A model generated the notes under the pieces. It was not told the origin of the DNA, searched no databases, and saw only the letters and a list, made by a program, of their open reading frames with translations. A stretch of DNA of 64,000 nt from Colletotrichum lupini (taxonomy: Eukaryota > Ascomycota > Sordariomycetes > Glomerellales > Glomerellaceae): the NCBI RefSeq assembly GCF_023278565.1, contig NC_064680.1, forward strand, positions 2,418,001-2,482,000, in the 5' to 3' direction. This document shows, piece after piece, positions 42,412-53,346 of this stretch; position 1 is the stretch's first letter; each line of letters begins with the position of its first letter. The translations under genes and the position numbers were made by a program.

Positions 42412-44282
42412 AGAATCACCGATCTCGGATGACCGATCATGCAAACAACAAAAATTACAAAAATACAACATTCGATACCCGGAAAGTTACCATTCTTGGA
42501 CTCGGCCTCCTCCAGGAGGCCCCATGTCGTCAGACTACGACGTTCCAAAGAGTCCATCAAGATGGTAGACTATACCAGCTCACTACCATATTCTTCCCTT
42601 GAGTCAAATAACATTATTTACTCAATCATTCCTATTTCGAATGATTATCGACGCACTCGTATGCAGTCATCATCAACGGCGCTTGCTCGCCTTTTGCCAC
42701 TTGGCAAGGGTAGAAAGTTTGGGCGGTTGGAAGACGTCCAGGAATAGGCCACGAATTGAGCCTATATTCTCTTTTGTAGAAGGAATCATCATCTCCCAGA
42801 TAAAAAAGGCCAACACAAGGGCCGTAGAGTCGGGATGAGGTTAGAAGGATGAGATGCTAGCGACGCGACATCGCACAACTAATAGCAAGATTTGGACTCG
42901 GCAGCCCGAGCCAATCAGATTAATACCCAACACCTTTTACATCAAAACCTCCCAACGTGACTCTCTTTTCCCGTGCTGACATACCGCCCGTATATGCTCG
43001 TAACAACTCAACTGAAGAGCCAGATTTGGCAGCGGCTCGCGAATCCGACGCTGACCGGCCGAAAGAGATGAGGGTCTAGTCGCAATCGTACCTTATATTG
43101 GCATTTGGCAAGGCAGGCAGGCCCTCTCTCTGCCGCCACTGACGGACCTCATCGTGCCTTTGCGCGCGTCGATCTGTAATACTGTACGTCCGTATGCAGT
43201 CTCCACCCTTAACAATCATTATATTACTTCCATTGCGGACCTTTTCTCGGCAGGATCGGATCTAGGAGGTAAACCCAAAGACTAGAGAGTGTCCTGAGCT
43301 GCTGAGGAGAATCGAATGATGCCAAGTTGGGGCTTTGTGCGTGTTTACGTCCGTACGGGGCTCCACGGGCCACACGCACTGAACGGCAGGAGCACCAAGG
43401 GAAATCCATGGAAAATACGGACGGGACGGCAGACGATAGATATGGGGTTTACCAGCCAGGGTGGAGGACATGGGGCCAGAAATCACCGAGGCCGACAGCT
43501 TTTCTACATGAAATAGAAAAAGACTCGAAAGGAAAAAGCAAGCCTGCCTCAGGGAAGCTGGAGAGAACGAACCACGATGTCTCAGCTCCCACTGTAAGTG
43601 TAATGCGAACCGCCAACCTCGAGGGGCATTCAATGTAACGCGGGCGGGCGGATGGCAGGGGGTTTAGAAGGACAGGGGGATTTTTTTCTGGTAGCAGGAG
43701 GGCAGAAGCTGCCGGCTCAAGGTGCCATTCGTGAGGTCGGAAATAGAACGGCTAGCCTTCTAAGGCTGTCTTGTCTTGGCCTTGGCCTGGTAGAGTATAG
43801 GTGTATTACTCGCTTCCTGACTCTCAACGGTCTTTAGGCAAGGTCAACCAAAGTCTGTTTTCCCAGAAAAGAAGTCAAAAATGAAGAATCGAGCAGAGTT
43901 GTTGGAGGGTTGAAGTTGTGCGGCAATCGCGCCTGGGGCGAAACAGCAGAGATCAAGTGAGGCAAGGTTTGTTCAGTGGTCTTGAAAAATGCAGAAGAAA
44001 AGAGCAAACGTTTTCTTTGTTTGAATGCGGTGGTGCTGGTTGGCAGACGAGAGTGGAAATGGGCAGTTGGCCCGCCTGATTCTTCTCTGAACAGCCAGGT
44101 TTTCCAACGACAGCTTTAAGAATCCAAGACCAACGGCAGCCCTCCGCAGCCGCCGCGGCCCCCAGACTGAATGGCTAGTTCAGGGCACAAATATGAGATC
44201 TTGCAAGGGCCAGGAAGGTTAATGGTGTCTCTGGTGTTTGTGTTGCGCGTGGGTGTTTACCGGCATGTCAGGGACCAGAAAA

Positions 44283-44302
44283 AGAGAGAGAGAGAGAGAG
44301 AG
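44283..44302. repeat. (AG)10 microsatellite
   Basis: Uninterrupted AG dinucleotides in a gene-poor spacer. Confidence 0.95.
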
Positions 44303-44655
44303 CAGGGCGCCCTGGCAAGTTCAACTCAGTTTAGATGTCAGCTGGCGGGCAACTGTGGGGGCAATCTACCTTATGAGCGGCCGCTAAGAGCCAATGCCCA
44401 ACTTATTCGCAACGCATCTGAACCTTGGTTAGGTGGTTGGCAACCGCACAACTTAGCCACCACAAATCAGCTGGACTGGCTACTGGACGGTAACGAACAC
44501 GAACCCTTTGCTTCTTCATCACCGCCTTGGCCGACGAGCCAGCCAACCAAAATCGGCATGCCATGTACGATGGACGTCACCGGTTGATATTCTGCTTGCC
44601 CGTTTACGGCCGCCGGGAGAGAGGATGGCGAGAGACTAAGAGAAGCAGTCTTCAG

Positions 44656-44669
44656 CCCCCCCCCCCCCC
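44656..44669. repeat. C14 homopolymer
   Basis: Fourteen consecutive C residues on the plus strand; length may be unreliable in sequencing. Confidence 0.9.
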
Positions 44670-46344
44670 TTCGTCAGCTTGGCCACGCCCGCTTGGCCTG
44701 TCTGACTAACAAACGGTGGATGAGAAGACTCTGCAGACTCGGGGACATCCACAAAGCCCATTTCAGCCTGTGATGGTTGAAGATTTTCTTCCTGTCCTCG
44801 AACGCATGCTGTTTCCTGAAACAACCCGCCCCTCAATACTCATCCATTCCCACATCGCGTCAGCGGGAATACGCAGGAGAACGTGGCCTGGAGGCCAATG
44901 TCTCCATCTTCCAAGTTCCGCGTCGTACCCCCCGGCAGTATCGATTCGCGTCCTACCCCTCGTTCGGTACTAGAGGCTCTGCATCTTCTCGGCGTGCGTC
45001 CGGTGGACGCGGATAATGCCGAATGATTGACACTGGCGAGCCTGGGGATTGCCTTGCCCCGTCAGTTCCCTACCTGGAATCTGGATTGTTCGGGTTCAGG
45101 GCCCCTCGATGAGGGACTGATTTCCTGCAGCTTGTCCTAGAGGGCTGCGCTGCCCACACCAACCTGGAAGATACGGGAATAGTCACTCGTTGGAAGCAGC
45201 GAGTCGCTGCTGTCTCAACTGCGGCCAAGCAAGTGCTTACCGGTCGCCGGTCGGTGAGAGTGAGGTGAGACTCGGCACTTGAGGGCATCCATCTGGAAGA
45301 TCGTCATCGGTCAGCGGTTCGCTGGCAACCACCGACTTTTCATTCTCGAGATTGCGGCATGGCCGGTCAATCCTAGCTACCCCAGGCGAGCAGGGCACGG
45401 CCCGGTTCCATGGCTTTCCTGGGAGCGAGCTGTTACCGTTTCGACATTTTCCGCTGGCAATATGTTGTGCTCTCTGGGCACCAGCCGTCGTTTTCCTTGT
45501 CAGGACGTTGAACAGCTTGCTATTTCTCCTGCTTTCGTTACTTTCGAGCTTTCGCAAAACCCTCGGTCGTGGCTGGCAAGTAGGTGCCAGGGTTACGGGC
45601 CGGATTACATCCAACTGGTTGCTCCTCTCTGCACGTCGCCGCCCGCGTCGTCGTACGGCGAGGACTTCTATCGAGTTGCATCTCGCTCTAGAATGCAGCT
45701 GACCGATGGTTTGTCGTTTAGTACGACGACCAGCGCCAATAGTAAGATGGAGCGAATCCTGCTGAATCCCGCGCTCTGTGCCGGCCACGATGTTCCATAT
45801 TGTCTCGATGGCTTCGCTGTCAATCACTTCATAAGGCTGACTGCACGATGCTCGATGGGACTGGGGAGGGAAACATGGAAGACGAGATTGAAGAGGGCGA
45901 CAAGGTGTTCCAAACATAACAGCAAAGTAATATGGATTCATTTGTTCGCAACAATCACATATCTCACGCTGGAAAGGCCGGCGATGAACAGATGCGATGC
46001 CACCCTCCTTCTGGGGCCGCCTACCACCCCAAGATCCCTCCGGAGAAGTCTCCCGCCCCCCCTCGAGAAGAATTGTACTTTTGAAAGTCACAAAAGCCAG
46101 TAATAGCAACCCACAGACATAACCAATGGCTGAATACCAAACTAACGGGAGCCGGGCAGCGAGCAACCCCCGGCCGGACTGACAAGACACGACTCTGCAG
46201 CCTCCGCTCTCACGCAGTTTGCCTGCACGACCAGACAGGGGCCAGGTTGGCTTTTTGCACCGCCGCAACATGCATACACAGCACCGCACCGCACCACACA
46301 CACACACGACCACTTCCATTACCACCCTCCACCTGTCATTGTCC

Positions 46345-46760
46345 ATGGGTAAGTAGATCTGCCCATCCCAAGCTGATAGTCTCCCTGACTAACACCCCCA
46401 ATCCGACCATGATAGGTACTGTATTGGGTACGGGCACAATCATCAGCTGGTCCAAGATGGCCCCGACTCGCTTGCTTTTGTTTGTCCTACGCGCAGATCC
46501 AGAACAACATACATACAAGCCAGTCCTCGGTCTCTGCCCATGTCTCCAGATGGCATCTATTATTCCTTCCCCCTTTGTCCTTGGGCTCATTCCCCCGGTC
46601 ATGGATCTCCTTCCCAGTCACGTCACTCGTTAAGGACTGCAAGATATTCCCTCCCCTCCCCTTTCGTATTATCATATATGGCATGTACTAGACGTGGTGA
46701 ACCCATACTGTTCTTGAACTGCTGCATGAATTCCCTTTGTACGCCCAAGTATTCGACAGG
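46345..46760 (+). promoter_or_regulatory. Leader of the 718-residue protein gene with a probable 67-nt leader intron
   Basis: A near-perfect fungal intron is visible at 46349-46415: donor G|GTAAGT directly after an ATG-G, branch CTGACTAAC at 46385-46393, acceptor GATAG. Splicing joins ATGG to GTACTG and creates a 73-codon frame that stops at 46631-46633, before the main ATG at 46761. It is best read as a spliced leader carrying an upstream open frame, or less likely as a tiny separate gene. Confidence 0.5.
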
Positions 46761-48917
46761 ATGTCTCGGTCGAGCTTTAGCATACGGAGGCTTATCTCAC
46801 CTCGCCGGTCTCAGACGATAGATGAGCGCCGTCATTCCGGAGACTCTGTTGGAAGCGAGGATATTTCACTGTTCAAGTCTCGAAGGAAACAACAAAAATC
46901 AAAGTCTTGGGCGCCAGTCAGGCGTCCATCCAACCCCAAGCCCAGAAGACCATCGAGGGAGGAGACGCTCGTACGAAGAACACAAAGCATCAAGAGGATA
47001 CCGACAGAGGGGCCATCTTGCCCACAGGGATCACCACATTCGTCGTCGAGTTCTTTGTGCAGTTGCGAGTGTTATACAGACACATCCTCGACCAACACCA
47101 GCTATGGCACTCTTTGTTCCCCTCGACTCCAAGAGAGGCCCTCTCGATCAACGGCCCCGAAACGTCTCGCCGAACGTCGACACCTCTGCATCTCCCCTCT
47201 ATCACCACCTCCAAGCAGAAAGCCCAGACCACTGTCGACAGAAGCGGTCATCAAGGCTCAAGAGGCTGGCGACATAGATCTATCAGAACATCCCGCGTTC
47301 AGAGAGACCATGACCCCTCCACCTACCCCAGAAGACGACGACTTGGACCGCTGGTCCCTCAATGTCCAGCAACTCATCAGAGAAACCGATGAAGCCTTCA
47401 AGGCCGTAGGAACAGCAATCGAAGAAGCGAAGATGGCCGTTTCAACTTTCCCGTCACATATCGAGACGGGCTCCGGGTCGACATCACCAACCCCTCCTAA
47501 CATGGCGAAGCCTGACTCACCAAGCCTTCCACTGCTGGGTCTACAGTCTCGAAACAGCACCCCAGCGCTGCCTCCTCCATCGCTGAGCACCTCGGTATCA
47601 TCTGCCTCGAAGCCGAGGAGACAAAAGTCAAAAAAATCAAAACGGGTCAAGATGAGATCGAAGAAGTCTGCCCGGTGGCAGCTGGGAGAAGATGTAGCCG
47701 ACATCCTCACCGGACAATTCTTCCGTAAAGTAGAAGTTGATGAACTTCTTACACCGGATCGTCTTCATGCACTACGAGTGGAGAGGGAGTCTCAAGGACA
47801 GCCACGCCGATCGAGCGATACTCTGAGGACTGTAAGCACCGATGGAAGCGAGACGCCCGTTGAGCCCTTTCACCTACAAGACCTCCTTTCCCGCATTGGA
47901 GCAGCTGGGGCAAAGACCTCCATCACGCCTTCTGAGGCTATGACTCCACCCGACCTTCTCGACCCAAGTGCACTACGAGACTTGTCTTTCAAAGAAAAGT
48001 CGCCGCGGAGGAAGAAGCCTGTGTCCAAGGATGAATACGAAGCTGAGGATCTGATGCAGGCTGCTCCTCCTCCACCAGCAAAGAACCCGGCGAGATTTCT
48101 TCCTAGGCCGCAGGTGCCGCTGTTACCGACGATTCCCGAAGTAGTCGTCACCACGCCCGACGTGGGAGCCCAATCAGCAAAACACAGCAACAGGCATGCA
48201 CGAACATTCGCACCCGTTGACGAAGACGACTTTGTATTTTTCCCATCAACACCATTCACATTCAATCATTCAGCCTTCAAACACGGCAACATACGTTTTC
48301 CCAAGTCAGAAGTCGTCAAGGGGCTGAAAATCGACCCCGATGATACGCTCGACTGGACGGCCTTCCAGATGGCTATCCTCGGCGGCGCGGGCGACCTCTT
48401 CTCAGACCCCGCAGATTTTTTGCAGAGAACAGAGGCCGAAGAGATTGCCGACCTTACAGCGTGGTTCGACGGCTTCGGCTTCGACAGCCACGGTCGCCTG
48501 CTCGCCAGCGACGCCGATGAGCCGACGAGGCGGCTGCAACAAAGGTCCCGCGCGTCCACCGTGGACTGCTCGCCAAAGTCCTTGGGCAGAGTCTCGCGGG
48601 ACAGCGACCTGCCCATTCCTGTGAAGGCTGAGCACCCTACTGGGTTCTGGAACGAGGGCAACGTCAACGTGTCCAAGTTCCTGACGCAAGGGTGCAACAT
48701 TCGGCGGTGGACGATGGAGGGCCAGCAACAGCACCCCAAGCGGCAGAACCGGGAGAGTATCGGAAGCCTGCCGCCTAGTCCGATGATGGACCTGGTCATG
48801 ATGAGAGGTTCTGATGGGGAGCCCGAGGTTGTGCCTATGGGATACAATTTGGGACACGACCTCGGAGATTTCTTGCGATGGGAGGCGGAGAATGTCTATG
48901 CTACGGGCATTTACTGA
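46761..48917 (+). CDS. Fungal protein of unknown function, 718 residues
   Basis: A single exon runs from the ATG at 46761 (MSRSSFSIRRLISPRRSQT); the frame is open 8 codons further up. I do not recognise a named domain. Residues 1-110 are basic and Ser/Arg-rich, with a Cys-rich patch (SSSLCSCECYTDTSS). A Pro-rich block follows (TPPPTPEDDDLDRWSLNVQQLIRETDEAFKAVG begins near 186). A basic KSKKSKRVKMRSKKSARW stretch near 292-310 could be a nuclear signal and leads into LGEDVADILTGQFFRKVEVDELL. The C-terminal third looks folded and conserved in style: PFTFNHSAFKHGNIRF, LDWTAFQMAILGGAGDLF, EEIADLTAWFDGFGFDSHG, TGFWNEGNVNVSKF and GYNLGHDLGDFLRWEAENVYA. Function is unknown. Confidence 0.8.
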   Translation: MSRSSFSIRRLISPRRSQTIDERRHSGDSVGSEDISLFKSRRKQQKSKSWAPVRRPSNPKPRRPSREETLVRRTQSIKRIPTEGPSCPQGSPHSSSSSLCSCECYTDTSSTNTSYGTLCSPRLQERPSRSTAPKRLAERRHLCISPLSPPPSRKPRPLSTEAVIKAQEAGDIDLSEHPAFRETMTPPPTPEDDDLDRWSLNVQQLIRETDEAFKAVGTAIEEAKMAVSTFPSHIETGSGSTSPTPPNMAKPDSPSLPLLGLQSRNSTPALPPPSLSTSVSSASKPRRQKSKKSKRVKMRSKKSARWQLGEDVADILTGQFFRKVEVDELLTPDRLHALRVERESQGQPRRSSDTLRTVSTDGSETPVEPFHLQDLLSRIGAAGAKTSITPSEAMTPPDLLDPSALRDLSFKEKSPRRKKPVSKDEYEAEDLMQAAPPPPAKNPARFLPRPQVPLLPTIPEVVVTTPDVGAQSAKHSNRHARTFAPVDEDDFVFFPSTPFTFNHSAFKHGNIRFPKSEVVKGLKIDPDDTLDWTAFQMAILGGAGDLFSDPADFLQRTEAEEIADLTAWFDGFGFDSHGRLLASDADEPTRRLQQRSRASTVDCSPKSLGRVSRDSDLPIPVKAEHPTGFWNEGNVNVSKFLTQGCNIRRWTMEGQQQHPKRQNRESIGSLPPSPMMDLVMMRGSDGEPEVVPMGYNLGHDLGDFLRWEAENVYATGIY

Positions 48918-50142
48918 GCGACATCTGCCGGCACGGAACCAGGATTAGAGTAAAATTGAATACCTAGGTATCTAACGTAGTATTGTAATGTTACAACCAA
49001 CTTACTTTGTATGGCGTTGTGAATCCCTCTCTCATCCTCTGTCTGTATTCCATGGAGACTGACATCTCCTTTGCCTAAGAAGATCATCAAAGTGAACTTC
49101 TGTCAAACAGGCACCAACAACTCAACATCGCAACGTCGCAACGAGATGCATATTTCGAATCCCCTAGGGCTGACTTGCATACAGTTACAGTACCGCCCTC
49201 CTCCCACCTGCACAGGGGCCTGGGCGTCATCCAACGCCGCCGAGCCCCCCCGCTTGAGCCGGAACAGTGGACCCAGCTCACTGCAGCGAACGCCGGCCAT
49301 TATGAAAAAGGCACCCACGCATCCCCCCACCACCACCACGGATCGCCCCGGCTTGAGCCTTGACCCACCCGAACCATTCATGGATGTTTTTTTTTTTTTA
49401 ACGCGCGCCGTCGCCTGTCCCGCCAGGGTCGCGCTGAACTTTAGCAAAAGAGGAAACCCAAAATCTCAACGACTCGACTTGCATATCAGCTCCACGACAT
49501 TCTCTCAGCTACATAGAGAGAAACTAACGCACCGACCCCACGAACCGATTCACCGAGTTTACGTACTTACGTACCTTGCATACCATCGCATCACATCCCG
49601 TTGCAGATTTCCGCCCCCGTCGTCGTCTTCAGCTGCACCCCCGTGCCGCGAACTCACTTGGCACTTTGACGGACTCATCCGACGACGCTCACTCATCACT
49701 TCTCACACAACACCACGACTCTAGGCTACCTTATCAATCATCGCCTCTGGACGGACTCTCATTCCCCCCGGATACAACGCTCCCGAATTCTCAGCTCCGG
49801 GACATCAGTCTACTACCCTTCATCCCGCAGAAAGGATCGAGCCAGGCACCCCCTCTTCTCTTCCTGCCCGGCTACAGCTCCATCATCCACCGGCCTCACA
49901 TCACTCATCACATCTCATCACATACACACGGCACCCTAAGCCACCTCCCGCCCCCACAATCCCGCGCTCACTTCAAACGGGTGCCTGCCTGTCACTCACT
50001 CACTCACTCGCGCATTCCTTCCCCCACTGAATCGCCTCTTTGAAACCCCCCGCCTCATCGCACATCTCCGGTCAAAAAAAAGGCCGCGCAGAAGGGAAGC
50101 AGTAAAAAACAACACCAGCCCCATCTCACACACACACAAGTC
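48918..50142. promoter_or_regulatory. Spacer and long leader of CDC26
   Basis: No gene is supported. A perfect 10-bp palindrome TACCTAGGTA lies at 48961-48970 just past the upstream stop. From about 49450 the plus strand is C/T/A-rich and G-poor, the leader pattern seen at the other genes here. Open frames of 155-217 codons in it are His/Pro/Ser-rich chance products. Confidence 0.5.
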
Positions 50143-50463
50143 ATGCTCCGCCGCCCCGCAACAACCCTCGCCATAACGGCAGAGGACATCGCCTCCTACG
50201 AAGACCGCCGCGCCCGCGAGGCCATCGTCCGAGAAAGGCAGGTCCTCGTCCAGGCCCAGCAGCAGCAGCAACAACACCAAGCCGCCCTCGCCGCCCAACA
50301 GCAGCAGCTCCAGCAGCAGCGGATCCTCCAGCAGCAACAGGCACAGCACCAGCAGCATCCCTTCTCGTCACCCGTACCGCAGCAGCAGCAATCTTCGCCG
50401 CAGCATCCCCAGCAGAGGTACACGCAAGCTCAGATCCACCAGATGCAGCAGATGCAACGCCTC

Positions 50464-50496
<33 letters not shown>

Positions 50497-50730
50497 AGTC
50501 TAGACGACGATAGCATGCTCACGGCGGACGTCGACGTCGACGACAGCTTGGAGTACGACGAGGTGCAGCAGCGGGAGCTGCTCAGGAGGCAGCAGGAGAT
50601 GATGAGGGCGCAGAGGGGCCAGAGCGGGCGCGGCGGCGGCGGGGTGCAGACTACCCCCACGCCGGGGGATGGGGGCCGCGGGGGACGGACGAGGGAGGAG
50701 AGGATCGGTGTTGGGCGGCGTGGGAGGTGA
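50143..50730 (+). CDS. CDC26: Cdc26/Hcn1-like subunit of the anaphase-promoting complex, polyglutamine-expanded
   Basis: Cdc26 (Hcn1 in fission yeast) stabilises the TPR subunit Cdc16/Cut9 in the anaphase-promoting ubiquitin ligase; its N-terminal Met is buried in the TPR groove. A single exon gives 195 residues. The diagnostic N-terminus MLRRPATTLAITAEDIASYE matches MLRR-type starts of Cdc26/Hcn1, including the ITAEDxxxY block. The very end, REERIGVGRR, resembles the conserved R-x-x-RIG tail. Between them, where known orthologues have about 40 residues, lies a Gln-dominated stretch at 37-120 with a pure Q11 run encoded by mixed CAG/CAA codons at 50464-50496. An acidic DDDSMLTADVDVDDSLEYDE block and a Gly/Arg-rich part come next. 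The short conserved ends make this call likely but not certain. Confidence 0.75.
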
Positions 50731-51656
50731 GTGAGTGTTGCTCGAGAGTTGTGGTAAAGATATCGTTGGGAGAGGCTGGTGATGTATCGGTTCACAGTTG
50801 TTGGATAACAGAATGTTTGGCGTTTTGGGAATGCTAACTTTCCCCACGGATACGCCTTGTATGTGGCTGGCCATGTCGGTTTACCTTGTCTCCTTTCTGA
50901 AGCTAGATTGAGGTAGGACCTGGAATGTCACGCGTGGGATACGTCTTGGGCATAGTATGTCATCTGTAAAATTCTGAGGGATCTCAGTCTCCTGGACAGG
51001 CAACAAAAGTTTGCCCTTACATCAAACTCATGCTAATCGTCGTGAAGTCGTGCTCAGTCATCTAAGCCTATCGCTTTCCTACCCTACTTAACCCGCCCAA
51101 ACCCAATAAAATAAGAAGAAACACAATGAGACCAAATCCTACGCTACGCTCCCCGCTTACATTTAACGAAATTGGAATCAACGAGGCATGAAACGAGCGC
51201 TTGATGATGTAAAAGAAACCCGCATGGACCCGAAAGACGTGAAGAAACAACAAAAAACATCTGTCTTTAGAAAATCAACACCGCGCGGGAAGCGGAGCCT
51301 CCAGAGGCCGCCTCTCGAATGATGTACACCGCACCAACTGCAACTTTGGCCGTAACAATCATAGCAACGTGAGGGAAATCCTGTACAGTTTTCGAAATTC
51401 AAGGAATGTAAGAGTCGCTGACGCTGGCACTGTAAAAATATGTGATTTGAATGAAGGATGTGGAAAGTTGAAATAATCGCTGGCCTCGTCTCGCTGTAGG
51501 AAGAAATGACCGTTTCATCTCGTCTGTACGTGTTGTGTGATATCAAAAGGGCATGCTTAGCAAGGCGTCCGCCCCAGAAGATGAATGGACGCCAGATCTG
51601 CGGTCTCGCTCGATTTCTCGGGATGGAGAAGAGATGTCTTGCATCTGGCATGCTCA
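50731..51656. other. Convergent 3' spacer between CDC26 and the Zn2Cys6 gene
   Basis: No gene is seen. A 161-codon minus-strand frame here lies beyond the stop of the transcription-factor gene and has no domain-like features; it is probably 3' untranslated sequence. Confidence 0.5.
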
Positions 51657-53346
51657 TTAGCAAATTGCAGGGCTCCCGGGGTAGCTTTCACTGCTTACAT
51701 TGTAGAAAACATTGGCCTGCCTGATTCCGGCGACCTCTGCCAAATACTTGAGACGACCCCTCAGGAAGCGTCTCTGTCTGGGAGTCGCAAAGTCGCTGCT
51801 GCAAGCCGTGACCATGGGCCACAAGACCATCAGACCAGCAGCACCCTTCAAAGGGTCGTCTGGCTTGGTGTTGCCGCAGGGGAACTGAGCTACGACCACG
51901 CCGTAGCCATTCCATTTGCAGAAGAAAGGAGTTGAAGCGATGGTATCCTCAATACGCAGAATGGCCGAGCGTTTCAGCTCTTCATACTCCTCTCCCATCC
52001 GGTAGTCGTCGGGGGACACAAGCCAGGCCATGCACCGCAGGATTGTTGTGGTGAGCATCAGATGGCAGCACCATGTGGCCACATGCAAGATTGCGAGAGG
52101 CAAGTTGAAGAACCCGTAAACAGGCCCTGGGAACGTTGGGGTCGTATCGAGCTCGTCGTCGGATCGCTCCAGTATCCACTCCACCGTATCGACTTTCCAC
52201 TGCGGGCTGGGATCATTGTTGAGTTTGCGGAATTTAGCCTCCAACGCTTGTGCACGCCTAAGGGCATCGAGCACCTTCTGGATTGTCTCTGGCTTGCGAT
52301 CCCCCGCTCCGAGAACCCGATCAACATCTTGTCGAATTTGACTGCTCTGGATATCCATGCTAGCGATGGCGTGCTGCATACGACCACGGCATTCATGATG
52401 CAGAAGCCATGTGAATTCGGATACTTCGGGAGAGTTTGGAAGACAGTGAATTGAGAGGCACTGGTTCCGGGTGATTGCGAACATCTCTTCGCCTTCCGGT
52501 GTCTCGAGACCCTTTTGACCCCTTAGTTTGACGATGATTGCCGCACCCTTCATGTGGTTGGTGTACTCGGCGATAGAGTCTCGGGAAGATGTCAAAATCT
52601 TCCGCTTGTTAGCGTGAAGTCTTATAAAATGTTCACACTAACAGACTCACCTCGTAGAAAGCCAGCATAAGCACGGCCCCAAGAGTCTGGTCATTCAACA
52701 CCTCTCCTGGGTCCATTATAGCTTTGTTGACGGCCCGGACTGCCCTTAGATAGTGGCCCTGAGCATGGAACAGAGCGGCACTGGCATTTACCGTACGGCG
52801 GCTGGCCAGCGCAGCCAGAGAGACAGCTTTGTAAGCTTGGGAAAGACATTTGGAGACGTTCGTTCCGCTCAGGAATCGAGGGAGAAACCGGTAGTATCCT
52901 CGGGCCGTGGGAGTAAACGGGACAATGATGAATTCCGAGAGGAAGTAGCAAGATGCCTGCTCATCCAGCGAATTGAACATGGACGCCGGAATGTCTTCGT
53001 CTTCTTCGGTCGAATCGTCGTCATTGTGATAAGGAAAAGCGCCGGGATTCGAGTAATCGAACGTTTTGTATTTCGGACCAGCAACCGTCTTCAAGCACTG
53101 CTTGTTGCAAACGGGCGCGATATTCTTGCCTTCTTCGTCAGAACTCTCTTCACCTCTAGACTTCTTGAATCTCTTGATAGCCGCCTGCGTTTCGTCGCGA
53201 ATGTTGGCCTCGAACGGATCTCGGTAACCTGGGCATTGCCGCCGCGACTTCTTGCATCTCATGCAGAATGGCTTCCCCTCATCACATTTGATCCTCCTGG
53301 CTCTGCACAACTTGCAGCCGCCGGAGGGCTTTCCCGTATTCACCAT
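51657..53346 (-). CDS. Zn2Cys6 (Gal4-type) transcription factor
   Basis: This is a fungal nuclear regulator. Minus-strand exons are 53346-52651 and 52598-51657, giving 545 residues. The 52-nt intron is GTGAGT...AAG, joining FYE to ILTSSRDS. The binuclear zinc cluster is complete at the extreme N-terminus: Cys11, 14, 21, 28, 31 and 38 (spacing 2-6-6-2-6), with basic RARRIK between, followed by CPGYRD as in the family with a DUF3468-type (Fungal_trans_2) middle region. The rest is helical: YKAVSLAALASRRTVNASAALFHAQGHYLRAVRAVNKAI and MKGAAIIVKLRGQKGLETPEG are typical of that domain. An acidic patch (NDDDSTEEDED) lies at about 105-120. Targets are unknown. The next plus-strand gene, 4.5 kb away, is an exporter, but a regulatory link is speculation. 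Confidence 0.92.

Larger units (their letters stand above)
42412..46344. other. 3.9-kb gene-poor spacer
   Basis: No gene is supported. Microsatellite (AG)10 at 44283-44302 and a C14 homopolymer at 44656-44669 are present. Between 45237 and 46346 both strands are open for long stretches (369 codons minus, 274 codons plus) but neither translation has domain-like features; I treat them as chance. The leftmost 400 bp should be the 3' untranslated region of the Ser-rich gene. Confidence 0.45.

Noticed and set aside
45237..46346. Long open frames on both strands (369 codons minus, 274 codons plus)
   Set aside because: Translations lack domains, hydrophobic pattern or codon bias, and the two overlap almost completely. 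No start context or splice structure favours either. The most likely explanation is few stop codons in GC-rich spacer.
49071..50043. Plus-strand frames of 217 and 155 codons before CDC26
   Set aside because: His/Pro/Ser/Thr-rich, in a pyrimidine-rich leader, with no domain or good start.
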